A stretch of DNA of 32,342 bases. Source: Sulfuritalea sp. Its GTDB lineage: Bacteria > Pseudomonadota > Gammaproteobacteria > Burkholderiales > Rhodocyclaceae. The notes under the pieces were generated by a model, which saw nothing but the letters and a program-made list of their open reading frames with translations, was not told the origin of the DNA and did no database searches. The stretch is from assembly GCF_017302275.1 (NCBI RefSeq), contig NZ_JAFLDR010000044.1, positions 1 through 32,342 of the forward strand, written 5' to 3'. A program made the position numbers and the translations under genes. How positions within the stretch are numbered: position 1 is the first letter of the stretch; every line of letters begins with the position of its first letter. Shown in pieces: positions 21,952-28,588 of the stretch.

Positions 21952-21996
21952 CCGGCGAAAGAACGTCACCCCGGACTCCGATCCGGGGCCGGTGTG
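21952..21996 (+). repeat. 28-nt exact repeat, copy 2, with hairpin
   Basis: 21952-21979 equal 9556-9583 base for base. Here the element continues into a CCCCGG-ACTCCGAT-CCGGGG hairpin. It lies just after the Fic gene. The rest of 21997-22217 is AT-richer and I see no gene or clear signal in it. Confidence 0.7.
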
Positions 21997-22217
21997 CAGT
22001 GCCATGACTCTTCATGACATGGCTCACCCCATGAGCCTCTGTCCGCTTAACCTTGGTGTTCATGAGAAATCGAATTGCGTTCTCTTGAACAGTGTGGTCG
22101 TAGTACGGCGCATATACTATGGTCATGAAGGCAATTCGTGCTACTGCTGCTTTGCGTTCTTTATGAGAACAACCTCTATGGCGATTGTTAGCTGCGGATA
22201 CCTGAAGGAGCTGAGGT

Positions 22218-22418
22218 ATGAGTGAGCCAGCGCAATGGTGGGTACAAACTGTCACCCCCCTTTCAGAGACGCAAGCTTACGAGAAAATCGTAAGGTTGAA
22301 ACTCTGTGTCAGGACATCAACCCGTGACAAAACGTCACGTCTTGACCATTTCGAGGGCATGCTCGAAATGGTTCCGGTGGAACCTGTGAACGCATTGAGC
22401 TACGGGAGTTGGCCATGA
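22218..22418 (+). CDS. Possible small protein before rhuM
   Basis: A 66-codon frame starts at an ATG with a good Shine-Dalgarno sequence (AAGGAG, 7 nt upstream) and ends 4 nt into the rhuM gene (GCCATGA overlap). The protein (starts MSEPAQWWVQTVTPLSETQ) has no recognised family and contains the translation of two hairpins described separately, so coding is doubtful. In favour: the start signal and the overlap with rhuM. Against: the palindromes, the lack of homology and the non-core composition. Confidence 0.33.
   Translation: MSEPAQWWVQTVTPLSETQAYEKIVRLKLCVRTSTRDKTSRLDHFEGMLEMVPVEPVNALSYGSWP
22323..22371. promoter_or_regulatory. Two adjacent hairpins directly upstream of rhuM
   Basis: CGTGAC-AAAAC-GTCACG (22323-22339) is followed 6 nt later by CCATTTCGAG-GGCATG-CTCGAAATGG (22346-22371). 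Both are perfect inverted repeats, and the second ends 43 nt before the rhuM start. They could be operators, an attenuator or a small RNA; nothing in the sequence decides between these. Confidence 0.45.
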
Positions 22419-23485
22419 AAAAGCCGCCCAAAGGCCAACCCCAAAACTATTTGGTTGAACCTGCCGAAATGGTTTCGACGGAGTTTCTGCTTTACCAGAC
22501 GGAAGACGGACAGACCCGCATTGAAGTGCGTATGGTGGGCGAAACGGTTTGGCTCAACCTCAACCGGATGAGCGAGCTATTCGGCCGCGACAAATCAGTG
22601 ATTTCGCGCCACATAAGGAACGTGTACGAAGAGGGTGAGTTAAGCCGCGAGGGAACCGTTGCAAATTTTGCAACGGTTCAAAGCGAAGGCGAGCGTAGCG
22701 TTGAGCGGGACATCGAACATTACAGCCTCGACGTCATCATCTCCGTTGGCTACCGCGTCAAGTCCCTTCGCGGCACCCAGTTCCGCATCTGGGCGACACA
22801 GCGCCTGCGTGAATACCTGATCAAGGGTTTTGCGATGGACGACGAACGCCTCAAGGTGGGCGGCGGCGGACGCTACTTCGACGAACTGCTGGCGCGCATC
22901 CGCGACATTCGCAGTTCCGAGAAAGTCTTCTGGCGCAAGGTGCTGGAAATTTACGCTACCAGCATCGACTACGATCCGGTCGCCGAGACTTCCCAGCAGT
23001 TCTTCGCCACGGTGCAGAACAAGATGCACTGGGCAGCCCATGGCCATACCGCAGCCGAGATCATCAATCAGCGTGCCGACGCGGCTCAGCCCAACATGGG
23101 GCTGACCGCCTGGCAGGGAATCAAGCCGCGCAAAGCCGATGCCGAAATCGCCAAGAATTATCTGGCGGTGGATGAACTGGATACGCTGAATCGCATCGTT
23201 ACCTTCTACCTGGAGTTCGCCGAACTGCAAGCCATGAACCGCCGGGCCATGACCATGGCCGACTGGATACGAAAGCTCGACGATTTTCTGCGCCTCTCCG
23301 AGCGCGAAATTCTCACCCACGCCGGCAAGGTCAGCAGCGATGCGGCTCTGAAGAAGGCGCATATCGAATACGAGAAGTACCGCCAGAGCATCATCGAACT
23401 TCCCAGCTTGGTCGAACAGCACTTTGAGGAAGCGGTGGACAAGACAAAACGGCTTGCCAAGGCAAAGAAGGTGGGTACGCCGTGA
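22415..23485 (+). CDS. rhuM: RhuM-family protein
   Basis: The 356-residue RhuM-family protein has an N-terminal region with EFLLYQTEDGQTRIEVRMVGETVW, followed by a helix-turn-helix-like LNRMSELFGRDKSVISRHIRNVYEEGEL. The conserved EGTVANFATVQSEGER follows, then DVIISVGYRVKSLRGTQFRIWAT and a helical C-terminal half. RhuM was named from Salmonella pathogenicity island 3, and relatives often sit between hsdM and hsdS in type I restriction loci. Its function is unknown. I start at the ATG at 22415 (GGGAG 6 nt upstream); an in-frame TTG two codons earlier has no advantage. Its stop overlaps a GTG opening a short hsdS-like frame. Confidence 0.85.
   Translation: MKKPPKGQPQNYLVEPAEMVSTEFLLYQTEDGQTRIEVRMVGETVWLNLNRMSELFGRDKSVISRHIRNVYEEGELSREGTVANFATVQSEGERSVERDIEHYSLDVIISVGYRVKSLRGTQFRIWATQRLREYLIKGFAMDDERLKVGGGGRYFDELLARIRDIRSSEKVFWRKVLEIYATSIDYDPVAETSQQFFATVQNKMHWAAHGHTAAEIINQRADAAQPNMGLTAWQGIKPRKADAEIAKNYLAVDELDTLNRIVTFYLEFAELQAMNRRAMTMADWIRKLDDFLRLSEREILTHAGKVSSDAALKKAHIEYEKYRQSIIELPSLVEQHFEEAVDKTKRLAKAKKVGTP
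22654..22678. repeat. Perfect 25-nt palindrome inside rhuM
   Basis: AACCGTTGCAAA-T-TTTGCAACGGTT, with 12-nt arms and a single central base, lies within the codons for GTVANFATVQ. It could form a tight hairpin in the mRNA or be a protein-binding dyad. The encoded residues belong to a conserved part of RhuM, so selection may be on the protein instead. Confidence 0.75.
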
Positions 23486-23532
23486 GCTACGAGGGCAACT
23501 GCCGGCTCGGCGATCTATTCTCCAGTCGACGA
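23482..23532 (+). pseudogene. Truncated start of an hsdS-like gene (type I restriction specificity subunit)
   Basis: A GTG overlapping the rhuM stop (GTGA) opens a frame reading SYEGNCRLGDLFSSRR. This resembles the N-terminus of a class of HsdS proteins (RLGDLF..RREKG...). After 17 codons the resemblance stops and the sequence becomes the antisense of the amtB 3' end, whose stop codon begins at 23537 on the minus strand. rhuM followed by hsdS is a known type I restriction order, so the rest of the locus seems to have been deleted here. The match is short and made from memory of the family. Confidence 0.5.
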
Positions 23533-23534
23533 CG

Positions 23535-24737
23535 CTACCAAAGCGTCTCCCGCTCCGCGCTCGCCGATATCTTGTGGATGGTCAAATCGGTGCCGTTGAA
23601 TTCGTCTTCGGCATCGAGGCGGATGCCGACGGCGGCTTTCAGCGTGCCATAAACGATCAGGCCGCCGCCGAAGGCGATGCCGATGCCCAGCGCCGTGCCG
23701 GCCAGCTGGCTCATGAAGGCGACGCCGCCGAGGCCTCCCAGACTTTTCGCGCCGAAGATGCCGGCGGCCAGCCCGCCCCAGGCGCCGCACAGGCCGTGCA
23801 GCGGCCAGACGCCGAGCACGTCGTCGATCTTCCAGCGGTTCTGCGTCAGGGTGAACATCACGACGAAAAGGCCGCCGGCGACGCCGCCGGTGATCAGCGC
23901 GCCGATCGGGTGCATCAGGTCCGAGCCGGCGCAGACGGCGACCAGGCCAGCCAGTGGGCCGTTATGCACGAAGCCGGGGTCGTTCTTGCCGGCGACCAGC
24001 GCGACCAGGGTGCCGCCGACCATGGCCATCAGCGAGTTCATGGCGACGAGGCCGGAGATCTTGTCCAGGGTCTGCGCGCTCATGACGTTGAAGCCGAACC
24101 AGCCGACGATCAGGATCCAGGCGCCCAGCGCAAGGAAGGGGATGGAGGACGGCGGGTGCGCCGAGATGCCGCCGTCCTTGCTGTAGCGGCCGCGCCGGGC
24201 GCCGAGCATGAGCACGGCGGCGAGCCCGATCCAGCCGCCGACGGCGTGCACCACCACCGAGCCGGCGAAGTCGTGGAACTCCTCGCCGAAGCTGGACTTG
24301 AGCCAGCCCTGGATGCCGTAGGCCTGGTTCCAGGCGATGCTCTCGAAGAAGGGATAGACGAAGCCGACCAGCATGACGGTGGCGGCGAGTTGCGGGCCGA
24401 AGCGTGCGCGCTCGGCGATGCCGCCGGAAACGATGGCCGGGATCGCGGCGGCGAAGGTCAGCAGGAAGAAGAACTTGACCATGTCGTAGCCGCTCTTCTG
24501 CACCAGGGTTTCGGCGCCGGCGAGGAAATTCACGCCGTAGGCGATGCCGTAGCCGATGAAGAAGTAGGCCAGGGTCGATGCCGAGAAGTCGCAGAGGATC
24601 TTGACCAGCGCATTGATCTGGTTCTTCTTGCGCACCGTGCCCAGTTCGAGGAAGGCAAAGCCGGCATGCATGGCCAGGATCATGATGGCGCCGAGCAGGA
24701 TGAACAGTACGTCGGCGGATGTCTTGAAGTTCTCCAT
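23535..24737 (-). CDS. amtB: Ammonium transporter AmtB
   Basis: This 400-residue inner-membrane protein is of the Amt/Rh family, with about 11 helices. The pore histidine pair is His164 (SVVVHAVGGWIG) and His314 (VWPLHGLCGAWGG). Other conserved parts are GFAFLELGTVRKKNQ in helix 1-2 and FESIAWNQAYGIQGWL. The C-terminal tail (EDEFNGTDLTIHKIS) is the part that contacts PII/GlnK proteins in the family. It conducts ammonium when nitrogen is scarce. No glnK gene lies next to it, which is unusual. GGGGAG lies 9 nt before the ATG; a sigma-54 promoter and NtrC-type sites lie upstream. Tail to tail with the rhuM/hsdS remnant, only a few bases away. Confidence 0.95.
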   Translation of the reverse strand: MENFKTSADVLFILLGAIMILAMHAGFAFLELGTVRKKNQINALVKILCDFSASTLAYFFIGYGIAYGVNFLAGAETLVQKSGYDMVKFFFLLTFAAAIPAIVSGGIAERARFGPQLAATVMLVGFVYPFFESIAWNQAYGIQGWLKSSFGEEFHDFAGSVVVHAVGGWIGLAAVLMLGARRGRYSKDGGISAHPPSSIPFLALGAWILIVGWFGFNVMSAQTLDKISGLVAMNSLMAMVGGTLVALVAGKNDPGFVHNGPLAGLVAVCAGSDLMHPIGALITGGVAGGLFVVMFTLTQNRWKIDDVLGVWPLHGLCGAWGGLAAGIFGAKSLGGLGGVAFMSQLAGTALGIGIAFGGGLIVYGTLKAAVGIRLDAEDEFNGTDLTIHKISASAERETLW

Positions 24738-24781
24738 TGTGGTGCTCCCCTAAGTCTGATTGCACGAATGGGAGGCATCAA

Positions 24782-24797
24782 AGCAATGAGCGTTCCC
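24782..24797 (-). promoter_or_regulatory. Sigma-54 promoter of amtB
   Basis: The minus strand reads GGGAACGCTCATTGCT, against the consensus TGGCACG-N4-TTGCT: the GG and GC doublets are 10 nt apart as required, and TTGCT is complete. It lies 45 nt before the amtB start, giving a leader of about 33 nt. This fits nitrogen-controlled transcription. Confidence 0.75.
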
Positions 24798-24850
24798 GCG
24801 ACGGAAGCTGTTTTGAATCATGGGAATGGGAAAACGGCTTGGCGGGAGAC

Positions 24851-24896
24851 GCACCGTGTTGGTGCCGATGTGGCCGTGGTTGCACCGTGATGGGGA
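24851..24896 (-). promoter_or_regulatory. NtrC-type activator sites upstream of amtB
   Basis: GCACCGTGTTGGTGC (24851-24865) fits the NtrC dyad GCACY-N4-TGGTGC perfectly. A second, weaker version, GCACCGTGATGGGGA, is at 24882-24896, 31 nt away. Centred roughly 87 and 118 nt before the predicted transcription start, they sit where sigma-54 enhancers normally lie. Confidence 0.7.
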
Positions 24897-24913
24897 GGGA
24901 TAAGGGTGCAGGG

Positions 24914-25013
24914 CTTCGACCGTTCGACAGGCTCACGGCTCAGCCCGAACGGGGCTTCACATACCGTTCATCCTGAGCATCTCAATCCGTTCATCCTGAG
25001 CCTGTCGAAGGAC
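24914..25013. repeat. Cluster of TTCATCCTGAGCCTGTCGAA-type repeats
   Basis: Three copies or part copies of the common repeat lie here: TTCGACAGGCTCACGGCTCA at about 24923 in one orientation, a short part (GTTCATCCTGAGCATC) at 24965, and a full copy (GTTCATCCTGAGCCTGTCGA) at 24989 in the other orientation. They fill most of the gap between the amtB control region and mltA; apart from copy E of the other repeat family, nothing else is visible in 24897-25059. Confidence 0.7.
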
Positions 25014-25041
25014 AGGGCTTTACCGGACCGGATCTACAGCC

Positions 25042-25070
25042 AAAAAGTCGGCGCTGACGCTACGGCGTTC
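25042..25070 (+). repeat. GTCGGCGC repeat family, copy E, overlapping the mltA stop
   Basis: AAAAAGTCGGCGCTGACG, then CTACGGCGTTC. The CTA at 25060-25062 within it is the complement of the mltA stop codon TAG, so the repeat forms the last codons and the end of that gene. Confidence 0.65.
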
Positions 25071-26298
25071 CCGGCTGATAACCCCGCGGCAGCAGCACCC
25101 ACATGCGGCCCTGCTGGCGCATTTTGCCGGCCTGGTTGCCGGCGGCGGTGCCGCTGCCCCAGTAGAAATCGGCGCGCACCACGCCGCGGATCGCGCCGCC
25201 GGTGTCCTGCCCGACCATCAGGCGGTTGAGCGCCTTTTCGCTGTTGGGTCCGCTGTTTGGTCTAGTGGTCGCCAGCCAGATCGGCGCGCCCAGCGGCACA
25301 TGGCGCGGGTCGACGGCCACCGATCGCTCCGGCGTCAGCGGCAGGCCCAGCGCGCCTTGCGGGCCGCTGCCTTCGACCGGCAGTTCGCGGAAGAAGACCA
25401 GGCTCGGGTTGGCGTTGAGCAGTTCGGCCAGCCGCGCCGGGTTGGCCTTGGCCCAGGCCTTGATGCCCTGCATCGAGGCCTGCTCGGTTTTCAGTTCGCC
25501 CTTGTCGATCAGCCAGCGGCCGATGGAACGATACGGATGGCCGTTCTGGTCGGCGTAATTCAGGCGCACGCGGCTGCCGTCGGCGAGCTGCACCTGGCCC
25601 GAACCCTGGATCTGCATGAAGAACAAATCAATCGGGTCATCGACCCACAAGAGCGCCTCTGGTGAGCGCTTGCTCTCCTGCGGAGTCCATTCGGCACGCG
25701 AATAGTAGGGAATCAGCTTGCGGCCTTCGAGGCGCCCGCGCAGGCGCAGGTGCTTGAGCTCGGGGTAGAGTTCGGCGAGTTCGACGACCACCATGTCATC
25801 CGGCGGGCCGAATACCGGAACCGTGTAGCCGCGCGCTTTCTGCCGGCTGCCCTTCAGTATCGGTTCGTAATAGCCGGTGATCAGTCCGTTGCGCGAACCG
25901 TCCGGATTGACCAGCGCCCAGGGCTGTGTGTGCGCCTCGAACCAGGCGCGCAGGGCGGCGGCGGATTTGTCGTTGAGCTCGCGCGCCGACGCGCAGGCCG
26001 GCTTCCAGTGCGCCTGTTTTTCCAGGCTACGGCAACCGGCGACGAAGGCGGTGAAGGCGGAGCCGGGATCGTCCTCGTTCCAGCCCGGCAGCTCGCTCCA
26101 CTCGGCGGACTGCAGGGGTTTTTCCGGCGGCTTGGGCGGCTCGACCACCGGGCACACCGGGCAGGCGGGGCAGGCGGCGGGCGCGGGACAGGCGGCCGCG
26201 GTCGGAGAAGTCGGCGCCGGCTCGACGCCGATTTGCGCGCAGCCGGCCACGGTGAGCAGGGCCAGCAGGGCGAAGACGGGGGGAAAGAAACGAGACAT
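25060..26298 (-). CDS. mltA: Membrane-bound lytic murein transglycosylase A
   Basis: This 412-residue lipoprotein cuts peptidoglycan glycan strands to 1,6-anhydromuropeptides at the outer membrane. The signal peptide ends in a lipobox VAGC (Cys20). After a Pro-rich linker come the MltA domain (LITGYYEPILKGSRQKARGY...) and the C-terminal 3D domain, with Asp365 in VGQDTGGAIRG matching the catalytic Asp of E. coli MltA (Asp308). I start at the ATG at 26298; an in-frame TTG at 26325 would add nine residues before the signal peptide. The linker has three extra cysteines in a CPACPVCP run (43-49), plus Cys37. The gene diverges from the DUF815 gene, whose start is 46 nt away. A dispersed repeat supplies its stop codon. 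Confidence 0.93.
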   Translation of the reverse strand: MSRFFPPVFALLALLTVAGCAQIGVEPAPTSPTAAACPAPAACPACPVCPVVEPPKPPEKPLQSAEWSELPGWNEDDPGSAFTAFVAGCRSLEKQAHWKPACASARELNDKSAAALRAWFEAHTQPWALVNPDGSRNGLITGYYEPILKGSRQKARGYTVPVFGPPDDMVVVELAELYPELKHLRLRGRLEGRKLIPYYSRAEWTPQESKRSPEALLWVDDPIDLFFMQIQGSGQVQLADGSRVRLNYADQNGHPYRSIGRWLIDKGELKTEQASMQGIKAWAKANPARLAELLNANPSLVFFRELPVEGSGPQGALGLPLTPERSVAVDPRHVPLGAPIWLATTRPNSGPNSEKALNRLMVGQDTGGAIRGVVRADFYWGSGTAAGNQAGKMRQQGRMWVLLPRGYQPGTP

Positions 26299-26344
26299 GA
26301 TTCTGCTAAAGTGGCCTTCCTTCAATGGCCCGCAAGCTTAACCG

Positions 26345-27247
26345 ATGTCCGATCCCGCCCGCGATTTTGCCCCCCTGATCGACCGCCTCGATGCGCTGTT
26401 CGACCGCCTCGAAGCCGTCCTGCCGGTGCCCCTGCCGGCCACCGACTGGTTGGCCAGCGCCTTCCGCTGGCGCACGCGCGGCGGGCGCGGCTGGCTGGAG
26501 GCGGTGAAGCAGCCGCACCGCATCCGCTTCGAGGACCTGCAGGGCGTCGAGGACCAGAAACAGCGCATCGCGCAGAACACCAGGCAGTTCGTCGCCAAGC
26601 GCAGTGCCAACAACGTGCTGCTGACCGGCGCGCGCGGCACCGGCAAGAGCTCGCTGGTCAAGGCCGTGTTCAACCAGTTCGCCCACCGCGGCCTGCGCCT
26701 GATCGAAGTGGACAAGGACGAACTGGTGCACCTGCCCGACGTGGTCGACCTGATCGCCGGCCGCCGTGAGCGTTTCATCATCTTCTGCGACGACCTTTCC
26801 TTCGAGTCGGGCGAGCCCGGCTACAAGGCGATGAAGAGCATCCTCGACGGCTCGATCACCGGAATGCCGGACAACCTGCTGGTGTATGCGACCTCGAACC
26901 GCCGCCACCTGATGCCGGAAAAGATGTCGGAGAACCTCGAAGCCAAGCACGACGCCGACGGCGACATCCATCCCGGCGAGACCACGGAAGAGAAGGTGTC
27001 GCTGTCCGAGCGCTTCGGGCTGTGGCTGTCCTTCTACCCCTTCGGCCAGGATCACTACCTGGAAATCTGCGCGCACTGGCTGGCCGAGTTCGGCGTGCCG
27101 GCCGACAAGATCGAGGCCGCGCGCGGCGAGGCCCTGCAATGGAGCCTGATGCGCGGCTCGCGCAGCGGCCGCGTCGCCTGGCAGTTCGCCCGCGACTACG
27201 CCGGGCGGCATGGCGGCAAGCCGCCCCGGACCCCGGCAAAGAAATGA
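26345..27247 (+). CDS. DUF815-family P-loop ATPase
   Basis: The 300-residue protein has a DUF815 AAA-like ATPase core: FEDLQGVEDQKQRIAQNT, Walker A GARGTGKS (95-102), Walker B FIIFCDDLSFE (about 142-152) and the sensor stretch LVYATSNRRHLMP. A C-terminal lid includes LSERFGLWLSFYPFGQDHYL. DUF815 proteins are widespread, uncharacterised soluble ATPases. No partner gene is evident beyond mltA on the other strand. It is followed by a REP pair and the Nudix-ThiE gene on the same strand. Confidence 0.88.
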   Translation: MSDPARDFAPLIDRLDALFDRLEAVLPVPLPATDWLASAFRWRTRGGRGWLEAVKQPHRIRFEDLQGVEDQKQRIAQNTRQFVAKRSANNVLLTGARGTGKSSLVKAVFNQFAHRGLRLIEVDKDELVHLPDVVDLIAGRRERFIIFCDDLSFESGEPGYKAMKSILDGSITGMPDNLLVYATSNRRHLMPEKMSENLEAKHDADGDIHPGETTEEKVSLSERFGLWLSFYPFGQDHYLEICAHWLAEFGVPADKIEAARGEALQWSLMRGSRSGRVAWQFARDYAGRHGGKPPRTPAKK

Positions 27248-27272
27248 CGTGATCAGCCAGAAACTCAGCCCG

Positions 27273-27346
27273 GTCATTCCGGGCTTGACCCGGAATCCAG
27301 TGGTTTTCCGCCGGCCGTTCTGGATTCCGGCTTGCGCCGGAATGAC
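27273..27346. repeat. REPIN-like pair of inverted REP hairpins
   Basis: Two REP-like hairpins face each other: one starts GTCATTCCGGGCTTGACC (27273-27300) and the other starts CTGGATTCCGGCTTGCGCC (27320-27346), with 19 nt between. Together they can fold into one long hairpin, the form in which REP elements are usually mobile. Confidence 0.75.
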
Positions 27347-27375
27347 AAGCTGATGCTTATTGTCAATCAGGAAAA

Positions 27376-28323
27376 ATGAAACTCACCGAAGTCGCTGCCG
27401 CCGTCATCGAGCGGCGGACAGCCGATGGCGCCATGGAATTTCTGCTCGGCCAGCGCGCGCCGGGCACCTTCTACGCCGGCTACTGGGAATTCCCCGGCGG
27501 CAAGGTCGAACCCGGCGAAACGCCGCACGCCGCGCTGCTGCGCGAGCTGGGCGAGGAACTGGGCATCGGCGTGACGCGAGCCGATCCCTGGCTGCGCCGC
27601 GAGCATGTCTACGAGCACGCCCATGTCCGGCTCAACTTCTTCCGCGTGCGTGACTGGTGCGGCGAGCTGCACGATCATGTGCATAGCGCCCTGGCCTGGC
27701 AGCGCGCCGATGCGCCGACGGTTGCGCCGATGCTGCCGGCCAATGCGCCGGTGCTGGCGGCGCTGGCGCTGCCGGATTTCTACGCCATCAGCCATGCCGG
27801 CGAGATCGGCATCGATGCCCAGTTGATGGCGCTGGCGCAGGCGCTGGAAAACGGCCTGCGGCTGGTGCAGCTGCGCGAACCGACGCTCGATCCGGCGCGG
27901 CGTGCGGCCTTCGTCCATGCCGCGGTCGACCTCTGCCACCAGTACGGCGCGCGGGTGCTGGTCAATGGCGATCCGGCGCTGGCCGCCAGCGCCGGGGCGG
28001 ACGGGGTGCACCTGCCGGCGCGGCAATTGGCGGCGCAGACAACGCGGCCGGATTTCGCGCTGGTCGCCGCGTCCTGCCATACGGCGGCGGACCTCGAACT
28101 GGCCGCGAAACTCGGCTGCGACTTCGCGGTGTTCGGCGCGGTGCGGGAAACCGCCACTCATCCGGGCGTGGCCGGCATTGGCTGGGAGGGATTGGCCGCG
28201 GCGCTCGCCGTGCCGCCGCTGCCGACTTTTGCCCTGGGCGGTTTGTCGCGGACGGACCTCGATGCCGCCCAACGCGCAGGCGCCCACGGCATCGCGGCGA
28301 TACGTGCCGCCTGGGACGCCTAG
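27376..28323 (+). CDS. Nudix hydrolase fused to a ThiE-like domain
   Basis: The 315-residue two-domain protein starts with a MutT-like Nudix domain (residues 1-130) with a complete Nudix box: Gly42-x5-Glu48-x7-Arg56-Glu57-Leu-Gly-Glu60-Glu61-Leu-Gly-Ile64. In MutT this removes oxidised dGTP. A C-terminal TIM-barrel domain (about 140-312) is related to thiamine phosphate synthase ThiE, with LRLVQLREPTL, VLVNGDPALAASAGADGVHLP and a phosphate-binding FALGGLSRTDL end. This fusion is common in beta- and gammaproteobacteria; the role of the ThiE-like half is not established. Convergent with the coaE-zapD-yacG cluster, beside which such genes usually lie. Confidence 0.93.
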   Translation: MKLTEVAAAVIERRTADGAMEFLLGQRAPGTFYAGYWEFPGGKVEPGETPHAALLRELGEELGIGVTRADPWLRREHVYEHAHVRLNFFRVRDWCGELHDHVHSALAWQRADAPTVAPMLPANAPVLAALALPDFYAISHAGEIGIDAQLMALAQALENGLRLVQLREPTLDPARRAAFVHAAVDLCHQYGARVLVNGDPALAASAGADGVHLPARQLAAQTTRPDFALVAASCHTAADLELAAKLGCDFAVFGAVRETATHPGVAGIGWEGLAAALAVPPLPTFALGGLSRTDLDAAQRAGAHGIAAIRAAWDA

Positions 28324-28336
28324 TACTGCATTCCAG

Positions 28337-28368
28337 CAAACCGGATACGGCTCAGGCCGAACGGTTTG
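28337..28368. terminator. Hairpin between convergent genes
   Basis: CAAACCG (28337) pairs with CGGTTTG (28362), with an inner CGG/CCG pair, between the ends of the Nudix-ThiE and yacG genes. It is followed by a T-containing stretch on the plus strand. Could serve both directions. Confidence 0.4.
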
Positions 28369-28403
28369 TTGTAATCGCTTTTGCGGAACGCTCCACTAGC
28401 TTC

Positions 28404-28571
28404 TTACTCCGACTGATCTTCCGGCTGCGGTTCTTCCGTGGCCGCGACGCGATATTTGTCCGTTGCCCAGGCGCCGAGGTCGTTGCCCTTGCAGCGCGCC
28501 GAGCAGAACGGCCGATGGCGATTTTCGGCAATCCACTCCACGCTGCCGCCGCAATTCGGACACTTGACCAC
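28404..28571 (-). CDS. yacG: DNA gyrase inhibitor YacG
   Basis: This 55-residue zinc-ribbon protein has the four zinc cysteines in CPNC and CSARC and the family core WIAENRHRPFCSARCKGNDLG. YacG binds the GyrB subunit and blocks DNA binding by gyrase. The start is assigned to the GTG at 28571, three codons before the first Cys, because no ATG is available; the frame runs on upstream but that part overlaps zapD. Its start is 17 nt after the zapD stop, so the two are co-transcribed with coaE ahead of them. The length is normal for the family. Confidence 0.9.
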   Translation of the reverse strand: MVKCPNCGGSVEWIAENRHRPFCSARCKGNDLGAWATDKYRVAATEEPQPEDQSE

Positions 28572-28588
28572 GCGAGGTACAACCGGTC

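Noticed and set aside
21992-22225. 77-codon frame between the Fic gene and rhuM
   Set aside because: No ribosome site, no family resemblance, unusual Cys-rich composition; treated as non-coding.
16638-23560. Recent direct duplication (attachment-site type) of the amt 3' end
   Set aside because: The two ends differ at many bases with no long identical core, and there is no integrase gene, so a classic recent site-specific integration is not supported.
23424-24890. Long plus-strand frame opposite amtB
   Set aside because: Antisense of a well-recognised ammonium transporter; composition is low-complexity. The start of it overlaps the end of rhuM in another frame.
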